NCBI GenBank assembly: GCA_937920555.1
Contig: CAKZTM010000008.1
Coordinates: forward strand, 1-64,000
Direction of reading: 5' to 3'
DNA from: an uncultured Paracoccaceae bacterium
Lineage (GTDB): Bacteria > Pseudomonadota > Alphaproteobacteria > Rhodobacterales > Rhodobacteraceae
Length of the DNA stretch: 64,000 nt
In this document: in pieces, positions 1 to 10,258 of the stretch
Numbering within the stretch: position 1 is the first letter of the stretch
Layout of the letters: the number at the start of each line of letters is the position of its first letter
Notes under the pieces: generated by a model
Seen by the model: only the letters and a program-made list of their open reading frames with translations
What the model was told of the DNA's origin: nothing
The model's database searches: none
Position numbers and translations under genes: made by a program

Positions 1-90
1 CGCTCTAAGCACGCAAAAACGACCACCAACATCGAGAGTTTGAAAAATCGAATTTTGAGCTACCTTAAAAGTATCATGAGGAGAGCTTAA

Positions 91-1203
91 ATGATTCCGT
101 TGCGCCGTTGGGCAATTCTTGCCGTGATTGTCCTTCTAACCCACCCGTCTGCCGTTTTGTCTCAAGGTCGTCCGGCGGGGGTTGGTGTTCAAGTGGTCGA
201 GGAACGCGAACTTGTCGAGACCATACCGGTGTTTGCTGAAGTGGTAACCGCCAGAGATGGGGCCGTCGCAAGCCGGATCGCGGGCAGTGTCGAGAAAGTT
301 CACGTGCTCGCGGGGTCACGTGTGGCCGCAGGTGATCTTTTGGTCGAACTGAACGAAGAGTTGCTGGAAATTCTTGTGGCCCAGTCCGAAGCGCAGTTGT
401 CCGAAGCACAGGCCGGCAGAGACACCGCTGCGGTGCGCATTGATCGGGCCGAAATCAGCTTCGCACGGATTGAAGCCCTGCGCGATTCAGGCTCGTTTAG
501 CAAAGGACAGTTTGACGATGCCCGCGCTGATCTGTTGGAAGCCCAATCTCAACAGGCCGAGGCGGAGGCACGGGTCAAAAGCAGCCGGGCGCAATTGTCA
601 GAAACCCTCTACAAACTTGAACGCAGCAAAATAAGAGCACCGTTTCCGGGCGTGATCGTCGAGGTCAACACAATCCCGGGCGCGTTTATTCAGGCAGGCT
701 CCCCGGTTGTTCGTCTGCTTGATATTGAGGCCTTCGAGGTCCAGGCCAGCGTGCCCGCGCGCTATGTCGCCGACCTTGAACCCGGCCAAGAGGTAAGCGC
801 GACTTTGGAAACCGGCGAGGTGGTCACTCTCAACCTGCGCTCGATCTTGCCGTTGGAAAACACCTCAACCCGCACCCGCCCCGTGCGTTTCGCCTCCTCT
901 GATCTGGGCGAGCTGAACAATGTCGCCGTCGGGCAATCTCTCACCGTTGATATTCCGCTAGGCGCTGCCCGCACCGCTTTGACTGTCCCCAAAGACGCAT
1001 TGATCCAAGGGCGTAACGGCTGGACTGTCTTTGTTGCAGAAGAAAACAAGGCACAACCCCGCCCGGTCCAACTGGGAACCCCAATGGGGGACCGCTACGA
1101 AGTGCTCAATGGCCTGTTGGACGGCGATCTGGTGGTGGTGCGTGGCAATGAGCGCTTGCGCCCGGGGCAAGACATCACCCCCAACCCCGTGGAGGCAAAC
1201 TGA
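91..1203 (+). CDS. RND efflux periplasmic adaptor (HlyD/AcrA-type membrane fusion protein)
   Basis: ORF with N-terminal signal sequence, coiled-coil and lipoyl-like motifs (RIAGSVEKVHVLAGSRVAAGDLLVELN; KIRAPFPGVIVEVNTIPGAFIQAGSPVVRL); immediately followed by an RND permease. Confidence 0.92.
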   Translation: MIPLRRWAILAVIVLLTHPSAVLSQGRPAGVGVQVVEERELVETIPVFAEVVTARDGAVASRIAGSVEKVHVLAGSRVAAGDLLVELNEELLEILVAQSEAQLSEAQAGRDTAAVRIDRAEISFARIEALRDSGSFSKGQFDDARADLLEAQSQQAEAEARVKSSRAQLSETLYKLERSKIRAPFPGVIVEVNTIPGAFIQAGSPVVRLLDIEAFEVQASVPARYVADLEPGQEVSATLETGEVVTLNLRSILPLENTSTRTRPVRFASSDLGELNNVAVGQSLTVDIPLGAARTALTVPKDALIQGRNGWTVFVAEENKAQPRPVQLGTPMGDRYEVLNGLLDGDLVVVRGNERLRPGQDITPNPVEAN

Positions 1204-4200
1204 TGGATATCATCCGCTTTGCCATTGATCGTCCTGTCGCTGTTATGGCCGCGGTGCTTATTGCCGTCTTGTTCGGCGTTCTGGCACTCACCCGTATTCC
1301 GATCCAACTCGCCCCTGATGTGCGCAAACCCATCGTGGTCATAGAAACGGTCTGGCCCGGCGCCGCCCCCTCCGAAGTTGAGCGCGAAATCGTCAACCTG
1401 CAAGAGGAAGCCCTGCGCGGCCTTGAAGGCCTCGAGATCATGACCTCCCGCGCCCGGACCGGTCAGGCCGAAGTCACGCTCGAATTTGCCGTGGGCTCAA
1501 ATATGAGCCAATCCCTTCTGCTCGTCTCGAACCGTCTCGACCGGGTCAGTGGCTACCCCGACGAGGCCAATGAACCCTCCCTTAATACATCAGGTGCCGA
1601 TGACAGCCCGATCGCCTGGGTGCTGCTGACCGCCAAAGAGGGCAATACCCGCCCGCTGCCGACCTTCGGGGATTTCATTGAAGATGTTGTCAAAGATCGC
1701 GTCGAGCGCATCGAAGGCGTCTCTGCGGTCAATGTCTTTGGGGGTGTGACCCGCGAATTGCAGGTGGTGATTGACCCCCGCCGCTTGTCGCGCTTCGGCC
1801 TTACCGTGCCTGAGGTCGTGCGAACCTTGCGCGCCGAGAATATCTCCATCTCCGCAGGCGATGTTGACGAAGGCAAACGCCGCTATGTTGTTCGCACCGA
1901 AGGCAATCTCAATACCGAAGACGGGATCCGCAATGTCGTTTTGCGATCCGGGGCCGTGTCGGGTGAAATTGGGCGGGTGCGTGTGGGCGATGTCGCCGAT
2001 GTGAGCTTCGCTTACAAAGATGCGACAGCACGCCTTCGCTTCAAAGGCGAACCGGCTCTGGCCTTTAATGTCGTGCGCGAATCCGGTGCAAACGTCATCA
2101 GCGTCATGGAAGAATTTCGCACCGTCTTGTCCGAACTGGCAGACGGACCTGTGGCCGATGCAGGACTGACCATGCAGCAAGTCTATGATGAAACCATCTA
2201 TATTGACGGCGCCATCGGACTGGTGACCCAGAATATCTGGATCGGTGGGGCATTGGCCGCACTCATCTTGTTGCTCTTCCTGCGCTCACCACGGGCAACA
2301 CTGGTGGTGTCGCTCTCTATTCCCGTGTCCATCGTTGCCACCTTTGTGGTGATGGCGCTGACCGGCCGGACCCTAAATGTCATCTCTCTGGCCGGGATCG
2401 CATTCGCGGTTGGCATGATCGTGGATGCCGCCATCGTGGTGCTTGAAAACATCTTCCGCCTGCGCGAGGCTGGCTACAACCGCCGCGAAGCGTCCTATAA
2501 AGGGGCCAGTCAAGTCTGGGGCGCCATTTTGGTCTCTGCCCTGACCACCGTTCTGGTCTTTATCCCGATCCTGATCATGCAGCTTGAAGCGGGACAACTG
2601 TTCCGCGATATCGCCGTTGCGATCTCTGTCTCGGTTCTGTTGTCGCTGGTGGTCGCCGTCACCGTGATCCCCGCGCTTGCCAGCCGCCTTCTTAGGGCCG
2701 ACAACAAAAAGCCTATGCGCATCTGGGGCCTTGACCATCTGGCGCGGGGCTTTCACGGATTGATCATGGCTTACGTGCGCCTGACGGTAAGGTCGCGTGC
2801 CATCGGACTGGCTCTGGTGGCGCTGATCGCAGGCGGTGCAGCCGTCGCAAGCTTCACATTCCTGCCGCGTCTGGAATATCTGCCGGAGGGCAACAGAAAC
2901 CTCGTCTTCGGCCTTATTATCCCGCCGCCGGGCTATAATTTGGAAACCACCGAAACCATCGCCCAACGGATCGAAGCGGTCGCGCGCCCGCTTTGGGAAG
3001 CAGCCCCACAAACACAGATGGAAGACGGCACCCCTGCCATTGACGGCTTTTTCTTTGTGGCCACTCCGGGGAATTCCTTTGTGGGTGCAGCCGCGATGGA
3101 CAGCCAAAGGGCTGGTGAGCTTATCCCGATCCTGAGCCGTCCGATCTTTGCAGAGCCCGGTACATTCGGCTTCATGACCCAACCCTCCTTGTTTGGGCGC
3201 GGGGTCGGCGGCGGGCGCACCATCGAGCTGAACGTCTCCGGTCAGGATCTCAACGAGATCTTGGGCGTCGCGGGCCGTGCCGCTGGTATCGTCTCGGGAC
3301 TTTTGCCGCGCTCGGAGGGCCACCAGTTTCGCCCGATCCCCGGATTGGAACTGGGCGCACCAGAGGTCCGGTTGATCCCCGACCGCCTAAGGCTGGCGGA
3401 TGCGGGTCTCGACAGCTCAAGCCTTGCAGCGACCGTTGACGCGTTCAATGACGGGTTGCGCGTGGCCGAAATCACCGTCGGTGCTGAACGGGTCGATCTG
3501 GTCATCAAAGGGGACCGGTCCGTCAGCGATGCGGCACGCACCCAAGATGTGGGCAACTATCCGGTCGTCACATCAAGTGGACAGATTGTGCCGGTTTCGG
3601 CCTTGGCCGACGTGGTCCTGACCGCAGGGCCCACTGAAATTCGTCATCGCGACAGATTGCGGACTGTCACTCTTGAAGTCCGTCCGGCAGACAATCTACC
3701 TTTGGAAGAAGCGGTCGAGCTGTTAGAGACGGAAGTCGTGGCGACCTTGAAAGCCCAAGGCATCCCTTCGGACATTCGGCTGGCAGTCTCTGGCACGGCG
3801 GACCAACTCAGCCAGACATGGTCGGCCATTCAGATCAACCTGACCGTCGCCCTGATCATTGTCTTTCTGGTCATGGCCATCCTGTTTGAAAGCTTCGTTC
3901 TGCCTCTGGTCATATTGATTGCGGTTCCTGTGGCTGCTGCCGGCGGCGTCGGCGGGCTGGCCGTGCTGAACACGTATCAGACCCAACCTTTGGACATGCT
4001 CACCCTTTTGGGTTTCATCATCCTTGTGGGCATTGTTGTGAACAACGCGATCCTGATCGTCCATCAGACACTCTATCATCTGCGCGATGACGCGATGGAC
4101 CCAATCGACGCCATCGAGGAAGCCACCCGCAATCGTATCCGCCCGATTTTCATGTCCACCCTGACCAGCGTTATGGGCATGCTCCCGCTCATCGTCTTTC

Positions 4201-4367
4201 CCGGGGAAGGCTCAGAACTTTATCGCGGCTTGGGCGCTGTGGTCGTGGGCGGCCTGTCCATGTCGGCATTCCTGACCCTCCTGACAGTCCCGCCGCTTTT
4301 GAGGCTTTGTATCCGCAAACCGGGGCCTGAACTGGACGGCATCTCGACGGTCCCGGCTGCGTCGTAA
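1203..4367 (+). CDS. RND efflux transporter inner-membrane permease (AcrB/MexB-like HAE family)
   Basis: 1054 aa, typical RND N-terminus (FAIDRPVAVMAAVLIAVLFGVLALTRIPIQLAPDV), duplicated TM blocks; start overlaps the adaptor stop (TGATG). Confidence 0.95.
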   Translation: MDIIRFAIDRPVAVMAAVLIAVLFGVLALTRIPIQLAPDVRKPIVVIETVWPGAAPSEVEREIVNLQEEALRGLEGLEIMTSRARTGQAEVTLEFAVGSNMSQSLLLVSNRLDRVSGYPDEANEPSLNTSGADDSPIAWVLLTAKEGNTRPLPTFGDFIEDVVKDRVERIEGVSAVNVFGGVTRELQVVIDPRRLSRFGLTVPEVVRTLRAENISISAGDVDEGKRRYVVRTEGNLNTEDGIRNVVLRSGAVSGEIGRVRVGDVADVSFAYKDATARLRFKGEPALAFNVVRESGANVISVMEEFRTVLSELADGPVADAGLTMQQVYDETIYIDGAIGLVTQNIWIGGALAALILLLFLRSPRATLVVSLSIPVSIVATFVVMALTGRTLNVISLAGIAFAVGMIVDAAIVVLENIFRLREAGYNRREASYKGASQVWGAILVSALTTVLVFIPILIMQLEAGQLFRDIAVAISVSVLLSLVVAVTVIPALASRLLRADNKKPMRIWGLDHLARGFHGLIMAYVRLTVRSRAIGLALVALIAGGAAVASFTFLPRLEYLPEGNRNLVFGLIIPPPGYNLETTETIAQRIEAVARPLWEAAPQTQMEDGTPAIDGFFFVATPGNSFVGAAAMDSQRAGELIPILSRPIFAEPGTFGFMTQPSLFGRGVGGGRTIELNVSGQDLNEILGVAGRAAGIVSGLLPRSEGHQFRPIPGLELGAPEVRLIPDRLRLADAGLDSSSLAATVDAFNDGLRVAEITVGAERVDLVIKGDRSVSDAARTQDVGNYPVVTSSGQIVPVSALADVVLTAGPTEIRHRDRLRTVTLEVRPADNLPLEEAVELLETEVVATLKAQGIPSDIRLAVSGTADQLSQTWSAIQINLTVALIIVFLVMAILFESFVLPLVILIAVPVAAAGGVGGLAVLNTYQTQPLDMLTLLGFIILVGIVVNNAILIVHQTLYHLRDDAMDPIDAIEEATRNRIRPIFMSTLTSVMGMLPLIVFPGEGSELYRGLGAVVVGGLSMSAFLTLLTVPPLLRLCIRKPGPELDGISTVPAAS

Positions 4368-4399
4368 ATCACCTGACGCGTTGACATCTTAGATTTCAG

Positions 4400-4439
4400 A
4401 GAGCTTTAGGTGGTTCCGGGTTTAAAGCGGAACGCTCTA
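4400..4439. repeat. Degenerate palindromic repeat of the AGAGCG-TTCCG...CGGAACGCTCT type
   Basis: agagc...gttccg-ggtttaaag-cggaac-gctct; a related sequence (agagcgttccggtttcaa) is at 63969-63986 and a half copy (cgctctaag) at 1-9. Confidence 0.6.
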
Positions 4440-4828
4440 AGGGGAAACAAAGGGGACATCGACAACGCTCCCCCTTTGATAAATGCGACTAGCATTTGAC
4501 CGCGTCCGCCCTGTTAGCTGGCAGCACATCGAAGATGTGCGAGAAGCCTTCGGGCGGGTGGACGCATTGCAGCATTGCAAACAACACAAATGCTCAAGTA
4601 GTTGAACCATAAAGTGAGCAATTCAGGTGCCTCAAAGCGTCAACCCAGGGGCGGCCGCGTCCGGGCCGTACTCCGCCGCTTTTAGCTCCAAGCGGCCGTT
4701 CCTTCGCAGCCTTCAAATCAGACCCAAGCAAAGCGCCGGTCAAGCAGGTCCAAAACACCCTGATCACCCGAAACCACTGTACGCACCCCTCCCAAAAAAA
4801 CCCGTGCATAGGTTGTGCATGCCACGTT

Positions 4829-5650
4829 TCACCGAAAATCCCGGTCATGTTTGAGCGACGGGATGCGCGACCGGGCGACCTCCACCAGCCCCATATCCAG
4901 CTCCACAACCGACAGCCCGACGCGGGTTCCCATGTCCTCCAGAACGTGCCCCCAAGGGTCCACGACCATGCTATGTCCGTAGGTTTCGCGCCCATCATCA
5001 TGGGTGCCCGTTTGAGCGGCGGCGATCACATATGCACCGGTTTCAATGGCGCGGGCGCGCAGCAAGATTTCCCAATGGGCGCGTCCGGTGGGCACGGTGA
5101 AGGCGGAGGGAATGAACAGCATCGTGGCACCCGCCTGTGCGTAGGTCCGGTAAAGTTGGGGGAACCGCAGGTCGTAGCATATCGACATGCCAAGTGGTCC
5201 CCACGGCGTTTGTGCCAAGACCGCTTGGGTGCCCGGAGCGTAGCGTTTGCTTTCCAAAATCGGGCGGCCCTCATCGGGATACATGTCGAACAGATGTATT
5301 TTGTCGTAAGCCGCCGTGATCTCACCGCGGGCATTGATCAAGTTGGAGTGGTTGAGGAACTTCTGGCCCTCAGGCTGGGCAATCGGGGTCGATCCGGTGT
5401 GGATCCACATGCTGGATTCGGCGGCCAATGCCTTGCAGGTGTTGATGAATGGGTCGGAGGTCTCGGGGCCTATCAGTTCCGGCTCGGCGCTCAAGCGGCG
5501 GTTCATCAGTCCTGCCACTTCCGGGAAGGCCACCATGTGGCAGCCTTGGCGCGCGGCTTGGGCCACCATGTCTTTGGCAAAGGCGATGTTGCCCGCATGG
5601 CGATCGGTCGAGGTCATCTGAACCAGCCCAAGGCGTAGGGTTTCAGTCAT
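4829..5650 (-). CDS. Carbon-nitrogen hydrolase (nitrilase superfamily, omega-amidase-like)
   Basis: Nitrilase motifs: VAFPEVAGL, YDKIHLFDMYPDEG, MSICYDLRFPQLYR. Confidence 0.9.
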   Translation of the reverse strand: MTETLRLGLVQMTSTDRHAGNIAFAKDMVAQAARQGCHMVAFPEVAGLMNRRLSAEPELIGPETSDPFINTCKALAAESSMWIHTGSTPIAQPEGQKFLNHSNLINARGEITAAYDKIHLFDMYPDEGRPILESKRYAPGTQAVLAQTPWGPLGMSICYDLRFPQLYRTYAQAGATMLFIPSAFTVPTGRAHWEILLRARAIETGAYVIAAAQTGTHDDGRETYGHSMVVDPWGHVLEDMGTRVGLSVVELDMGLVEVARSRIPSLKHDRDFR

Positions 5651-5788
5651 TTTTGGTCCATCTCAACGAGGCAGCGGCCAGCCCGACGTTCATCATGATG
5701 CGCCGCACATGATGTGCGGTCACAAACTCAAGGTTAGCATCAAGAGATCGCGCCATCAGCCCCATTTTTTGAAGTGCCGCGCGGTGGG

Positions 5789-6415
5789 TCATATGGCGCT
5801 GAACGCGATGACGATGCCCACGATAATCAGGAGGATACCTGCGATGATATTGGTGCGCCTGACCGCCTCGGGGGAGGCCAGGAATTTGCGGGCGCGGTCA
5901 ATCGAGGCGGCCAGTATCAGATTGCCGATCAGCGGGACAATCATCGACAATGTGCAGATAGCGGCAATGTCGATCCATGTGATTTGCGAGAGGTCAAAAA
6001 AGCCCGGCAGGATGCCCATGTAAAACAGGACGGCTTTGGGGTTGCCCAAGATCACCAGCACTCCGGCGAGAAATCCCGCCAGCATGCCCGGTTTCGTCAG
6101 GCGGTTATTGGTGGCCAGTGACACATTGGCGTGCCGGATCAGGGCGGCCCCCATGATCACAAAGACCACAGCGCCCACATAGCGCAGCACTGTCAGGAAG
6201 TCCGCATAGACCGAGACCAGATAGGAGACGCCAAAAATCGCCAGCAGCGGCCATAGTACATCGCCGACCACCACCCCCAAGGCCAGTGGCCATGCGGCGT
6301 GAAAGCCCCCCGATACGGCGCGTGCGATCAGGGCGACCCAGACCGGGCCGGGGGTCAAAAACAAGACAAATAATGCGAATGCGTAGAGACCCAGTTGGGT
6401 CAGGGTGACGGTCAT
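5789..6415 (-). CDS. LysE family amino-acid exporter
   Basis: LysE/RhtB N-terminus (FLTPGPVWVALIARAVSGGFHAAWPLALGVVVGD); internal ATG (MTVTLTQLG) is the likely start, overlapping the upstream VOC gene stop. Confidence 0.88.
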   Translation of the reverse strand: MTVTLTQLGLYAFALFVLFLTPGPVWVALIARAVSGGFHAAWPLALGVVVGDVLWPLLAIFGVSYLVSVYADFLTVLRYVGAVVFVIMGAALIRHANVSLATNNRLTKPGMLAGFLAGVLVILGNPKAVLFYMGILPGFFDLSQITWIDIAAICTLSMIVPLIGNLILAASIDRARKFLASPEAVRRTNIIAGILLIIVGIVIAFSAI

Positions 6416-6846
6416 GCTTGTTCGGGCAAGGTGAGGGAGCCGTCCTCGGCCAGTGGCCAAAACGGGTTCATGGCCAGTTCCCACACATGTCCGTCCGGGT
6501 CGGCATAATACCCCGAATACCCGCCCCAAAACACCTTTTCGGGGGCTTTGAGGGCGGTGGCCCCGGCTGCAACGGCTTGTGCGTAGGCTTGATCGACCTC
6601 AGCTTGGGTTGCGAAATTTTGTGCCAATGTGGTGGCCCCTGTGCCAAGGGTAGCGCCTTCGCGGCCTTGATCTTTGGCAAGGGCGTCGCGGCCAAACAGG
6701 CCCAGCACAGCCCCGTGGATCTGGTAAAACACGACTTCCTCGGCGGGAGAAGGATGGGGGGTCCAGCCAAGGGCTGCGTAAAACGCCTTGGACCGGGCGA
6801 GATCATCCACGCCCAGTGTGATCAGGGTGACCCGTTGCGGCGTCAT
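6412..6846 (-). CDS. VOC family (glyoxalase/bleomycin resistance-like) protein
   Basis: MTPQRVTLITLGVDDLARSKAFYAALGW ... YSGYYADPDGHVWELAMNP. Confidence 0.9.
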   Translation of the reverse strand: MTPQRVTLITLGVDDLARSKAFYAALGWTPHPSPAEEVVFYQIHGAVLGLFGRDALAKDQGREGATLGTGATTLAQNFATQAEVDQAYAQAVAAGATALKAPEKVFWGGYSGYYADPDGHVWELAMNPFWPLAEDGSLTLPEQA

Positions 6847-6919
6847 GGTGAAATCCTTCGCATTGCAGCCAAATCCATTCGCGGATTTAGACCTTACTGC
6901 GATAGGAGTTTCAAGCGGC

Positions 6920-7657
6920 TTAGGCGCCGGGGGTGCGGCGTCTTCGGGGTGCCCCGCCCCAGAGCATCAGGCCAAATGCCGCCAGCAGCATCCCGCCTGC
7001 GGCAGGTGTTGGAACCGGGGCCACACCGGCCGGGGCCAAGCTGACGCTAATATTGTACACCCCGTAGTGATCCTGATCGGGGTCGTAGGTTCCGTTGAGG
7101 CTTGCCAGATTTTGCAAATCCGCCCGTGGGGGGGCCTTGCCGAATGTGACAAATGTCGTGCCGCCGGTGCCGTTCACTTTCTTGGAGAACATGGCCCGGC
7201 CGACCTGTTGGAAGGGGCTTGGGGCAAGGATAGCTTGAGACGGCGTGCCTTTGGTGGTGTCGACAACGACACTGTTCACTGAGGTGGTCACCTTGGCGTA
7301 TTGGAAGAAGATCTTATTGTTGGAATTATCGACGTAGCTGTTTCCGTTGGTGCTCCAGAAATCCACGCCATTCACAAAGAATTTCCGTCCATCGACCCGG
7401 CGGATGGTCAGGAAATCCGGGTAATTCGGATTGCCGTTTATGTCGATATGGGAGCGCAAATTGCCGTCACCCAATGCCCCTGTCAGGGAGCCTGTGATGA
7501 TATAGCCCTGATCGACGATCGTGCCGACAAACGGCGGCGTGCCATTGGCCAAATTTGGCCCATATTGCGGAGTTTGAGCCAATGTGAGTGTCGTGGCAAA
7601 TGTTACAACCGCACTTGTCATCCACAGCAGTAAAGCTGCCAGTACTGTATTTCTCAT
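6920..7657 (-). CDS. Secreted protein with PEP-CTERM/VPLPA-CTERM-like sorting tail
   Basis: Signal peptide (MRNTVLAALLLWMTSAVVTFATTLTLAQ) and C-terminal tripartite tail PVPTPAAGGMLLAAFGLMLWGGAPRRRRTPGA. Confidence 0.7.
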   Translation of the reverse strand: MRNTVLAALLLWMTSAVVTFATTLTLAQTPQYGPNLANGTPPFVGTIVDQGYIITGSLTGALGDGNLRSHIDINGNPNYPDFLTIRRVDGRKFFVNGVDFWSTNGNSYVDNSNNKIFFQYAKVTTSVNSVVVDTTKGTPSQAILAPSPFQQVGRAMFSKKVNGTGGTTFVTFGKAPPRADLQNLASLNGTYDPDQDHYGVYNISVSLAPAGVAPVPTPAAGGMLLAAFGLMLWGGAPRRRRTPGA

Positions 7658-7771
7658 AAGATCCCTCTTTGCAGCACTTTTCCAACCCTTATTTATCAAT
7701 AGGCGGTGTGAATTAGCGGCACAATTGAGGCAATCCTTACTGTCGTGCGAAGGCCGATTATTGCCGGTTAT

Positions 7772-8860
7772 TTAGGATATCTGGACTTCGGAGGCGCCAT
7801 TACGCTCGGAGACTTCGATCATCATCGCGCGGTCGCCGAATGCCTCGAACAGTTCGGGGCCGGTGCCGGACATCCATGCTTGAGCGCCCAGTTCGCAAAT
7901 CTCGTCGTAAAGGGCTGCACGTCGGTCTGCGTCCAGATGGGCGGCGACCTCATCAAGCAGCAGGATCGGCGGCGCGCCAAAATCCTGAGCCAAGGCGCGG
8001 GCATTTGCCAAAATCAGCGACACCAGAAGGGCTTTTTGCTCGCCGGTGGAGCACAATCGCGCCTCCATCTCCTTGGCGGCGTAAACGGCGCGCAGGTCCG
8101 CCCTATGGGGTCCGCTGAGCGTGCGTCCGGCGTCCATGTCGCGGATGCGGTCTTCGGCGAAGGCCAGTTCCAGATCATCGGCTGAGACCGCTTGGCTGGT
8201 ATGCTCAATCTCCAGATCAGCGACGGGGAAGGATGTGGAGGTGTCGGTTTGTGCGGCGGTCAGGCGGTCCACCGCGAAATCGCGATTTGTGTTAATTTCA
8301 GCGCCGAACCGGGCCATTTGCGTCTCTAGGGCGGCGTACCATGAGGGTTCTTGAACCCTGTCTTTCAGCAGTCGGTTGCGCTCGCGCATGGCCTTTTCAT
8401 AGCCCAGAACGGCCTCGGCGTGGCGTGGCTCGAAGCTCATGGTCAGACGGTCCAAAAATCCCCGTCTGTCGGCGGCCCCTTCGACCCAAAGCCGATCCAT
8501 CACTGGCACCAGCCAGACCAGTCGGGCAATTCGGCCCAAGGCCAGTTGGGGGGTTACTTTTTCGTCGATATGTACGGTTCGCGCGCCGCCCTCAGAGCTG
8601 GTGACGATTTGGTGGGTCTGTCCAAGGCTGTGCAACTCCGCCCAGATTTTCCAACCCAATGCCTCGGGCGTGCGCGCAATGTCCTGGGTCTTCGCCCGGC
8701 GCATGCCGCGACCGGGTGAGAGCATGGACACGGCTTCAAGAAGGTTGGTTTTGCCCGCGCCATTGGCCCCAAACAGCACAACGGGCCGCGTGTCAGGCGT
8801 AATGTCGAGCGATTGGTATGAGCGGAAGTGAGAGAGGCGAAGCGACCGGACTGCGAGCAT
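7772..8860 (-). CDS. recF: DNA replication/repair protein RecF
   Basis: Walker A FGANGAGKTNLLEAVSMLSPGRG, signature STGEQKALLVSLILA; follows dnaN with TGATG overlap. Confidence 0.95.
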   Translation of the reverse strand: MLAVRSLRLSHFRSYQSLDITPDTRPVVLFGANGAGKTNLLEAVSMLSPGRGMRRAKTQDIARTPEALGWKIWAELHSLGQTHQIVTSSEGGARTVHIDEKVTPQLALGRIARLVWLVPVMDRLWVEGAADRRGFLDRLTMSFEPRHAEAVLGYEKAMRERNRLLKDRVQEPSWYAALETQMARFGAEINTNRDFAVDRLTAAQTDTSTSFPVADLEIEHTSQAVSADDLELAFAEDRIRDMDAGRTLSGPHRADLRAVYAAKEMEARLCSTGEQKALLVSLILANARALAQDFGAPPILLLDEVAAHLDADRRAALYDEICELGAQAWMSGTGPELFEAFGDRAMMIEVSERNGASEVQIS

Positions 8861-9978
8861 CAAACCCGCATCGGCATCACAACATAGGTCGCAGACGCGT
8901 CAGAGCCTTCGCGCATCAGCGTCGGATCAGCGGCTGTGTTGAACATGAACACGGCGTTTTCCCGGTCCACTTGCGAGGCGATCTCCAGCAGATATTTGGC
9001 GTTAAAGCCGATTTCGAGCGGCTCATCCGCATAGGCCACGGCCAGCTCCTCGTCGGCGGCACCGCTATCGGGGGCGTTGACCGACAAGATCAGCCGGTCC
9101 TCGTCCAGAGACAGTTTTACGGCGCGTGAGCGTTCTGATGAGACGGTCGAGACCCGGTCAACGGCGGCGGCAAACTCGGCGGCGTCAACCTCCATCCGTT
9201 TGGTGTTTCCTGCCGGGATGACGCGTGCGTAATCAGGGAAAGAGCCGTCGATCACCTTTGATGTCAGGGTGATCTGCGGCGTGGAGAAGCGCACTTTCGT
9301 CTCCGAGACGGATACGGCGATTTGCACATCGTCATCGTCCAGAAGTTTGCGCAATTCGCCCACGGTTTTGCGCGGTACGATCACGCCGGGCAGCTCTTCG
9401 GCGCCTTCGGGCAATGTGTCGTCGATTTGCGCCAAACGGTGGCCATCTGTGGCGACGCAGCGCAAGGTTTTGCCATCGGGACCGTCGGCAGAATGCATGT
9501 ACACACCATTGAGGTAGTAGCGGGTTTCCTCGGTGGAGATGGCGAATTTTGCTTTGTCAAAGAGCCTGCGCAAAGTGGGTGCAGGCACCGCGAAGTTGGA
9601 GGCGTATTCAGACGTCGCCATGATCGGGAAATCTTCTTTGGGCAGGGTGGCCAGAGAGAAATGCGACCGTCCGGCTTTGACTTCCAAGCGACCGGATTGG
9701 CCGTCATCGGACAACTCCACCTGAGAGCCGTCGGGCAGTTTGCGCACAATCTCATGGAGCGTGTGGGCCCCGACGGTCGTGGCACCTGCCTGATTGACCA
9801 TTCCGTTGGTTTTATCCACCACCTCAATGTCCAGATCGGTCGCGCGGAATGCGACGCTATCGCCTTCGGCCTCGATCAGCACATTGGCGAGGATCGGTAT
9901 AGTATTTCGCCGCTCAACTACGCCCTGAGCGCGGCTCATCGCCTTCAAAAGGTCGCTACGCTCGATATTCACTTTCAT
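8860..9978 (-). CDS. dnaN: DNA polymerase III beta sliding clamp
   Basis: MKVNIERSDLLKAMSRAQGVVERRNTIPILANVLIEA..., C-terminus TYVVMPMRV; the ORF-track start at 10122 is a long extension. Confidence 0.97.
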   Translation of the reverse strand: MKVNIERSDLLKAMSRAQGVVERRNTIPILANVLIEAEGDSVAFRATDLDIEVVDKTNGMVNQAGATTVGAHTLHEIVRKLPDGSQVELSDDGQSGRLEVKAGRSHFSLATLPKEDFPIMATSEYASNFAVPAPTLRRLFDKAKFAISTEETRYYLNGVYMHSADGPDGKTLRCVATDGHRLAQIDDTLPEGAEELPGVIVPRKTVGELRKLLDDDDVQIAVSVSETKVRFSTPQITLTSKVIDGSFPDYARVIPAGNTKRMEVDAAEFAAAVDRVSTVSSERSRAVKLSLDEDRLILSVNAPDSGAADEELAVAYADEPLEIGFNAKYLLEIASQVDRENAVFMFNTAADPTLMREGSDASATYVVMPMRV

Positions 9979-10258
9979 GAACGTCACTCCTTGCCGGGGT
10001 TCTTCGTGCCCTGATGTTATCAAGGTCGCCGCAATTGATGCCGCAACCCGCAAATGATCTATATAATGTGGCTGACTATAATAGACACGCAAGCGCACAC
10101 AAGGCGCATTTTCGTCGTGCAAAGCCAGAACGCTTAACGTTCAACCGCTCAGACCCGGACGCCTGTGCGCGTTCGAGCAGGAGGCGGTTCGCCGTTGCCA
10201 CCGGGTAGATACGGGCCGGTACGGATTTGTGGTCGCGGCCGTCGGGGGTTACTGCGCT

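Noticed and set aside
2373-3323. 316-aa minus-strand ORF inside the RND permease gene
   Set aside because: Antisense shadow of a well-supported RND permease; no domain signal
4594-5001. 135-aa minus-strand ORF after the RND genes
   Set aside because: Overlaps the nitrilase-family gene in another frame and reads into a non-coding gap; no recognisable domain
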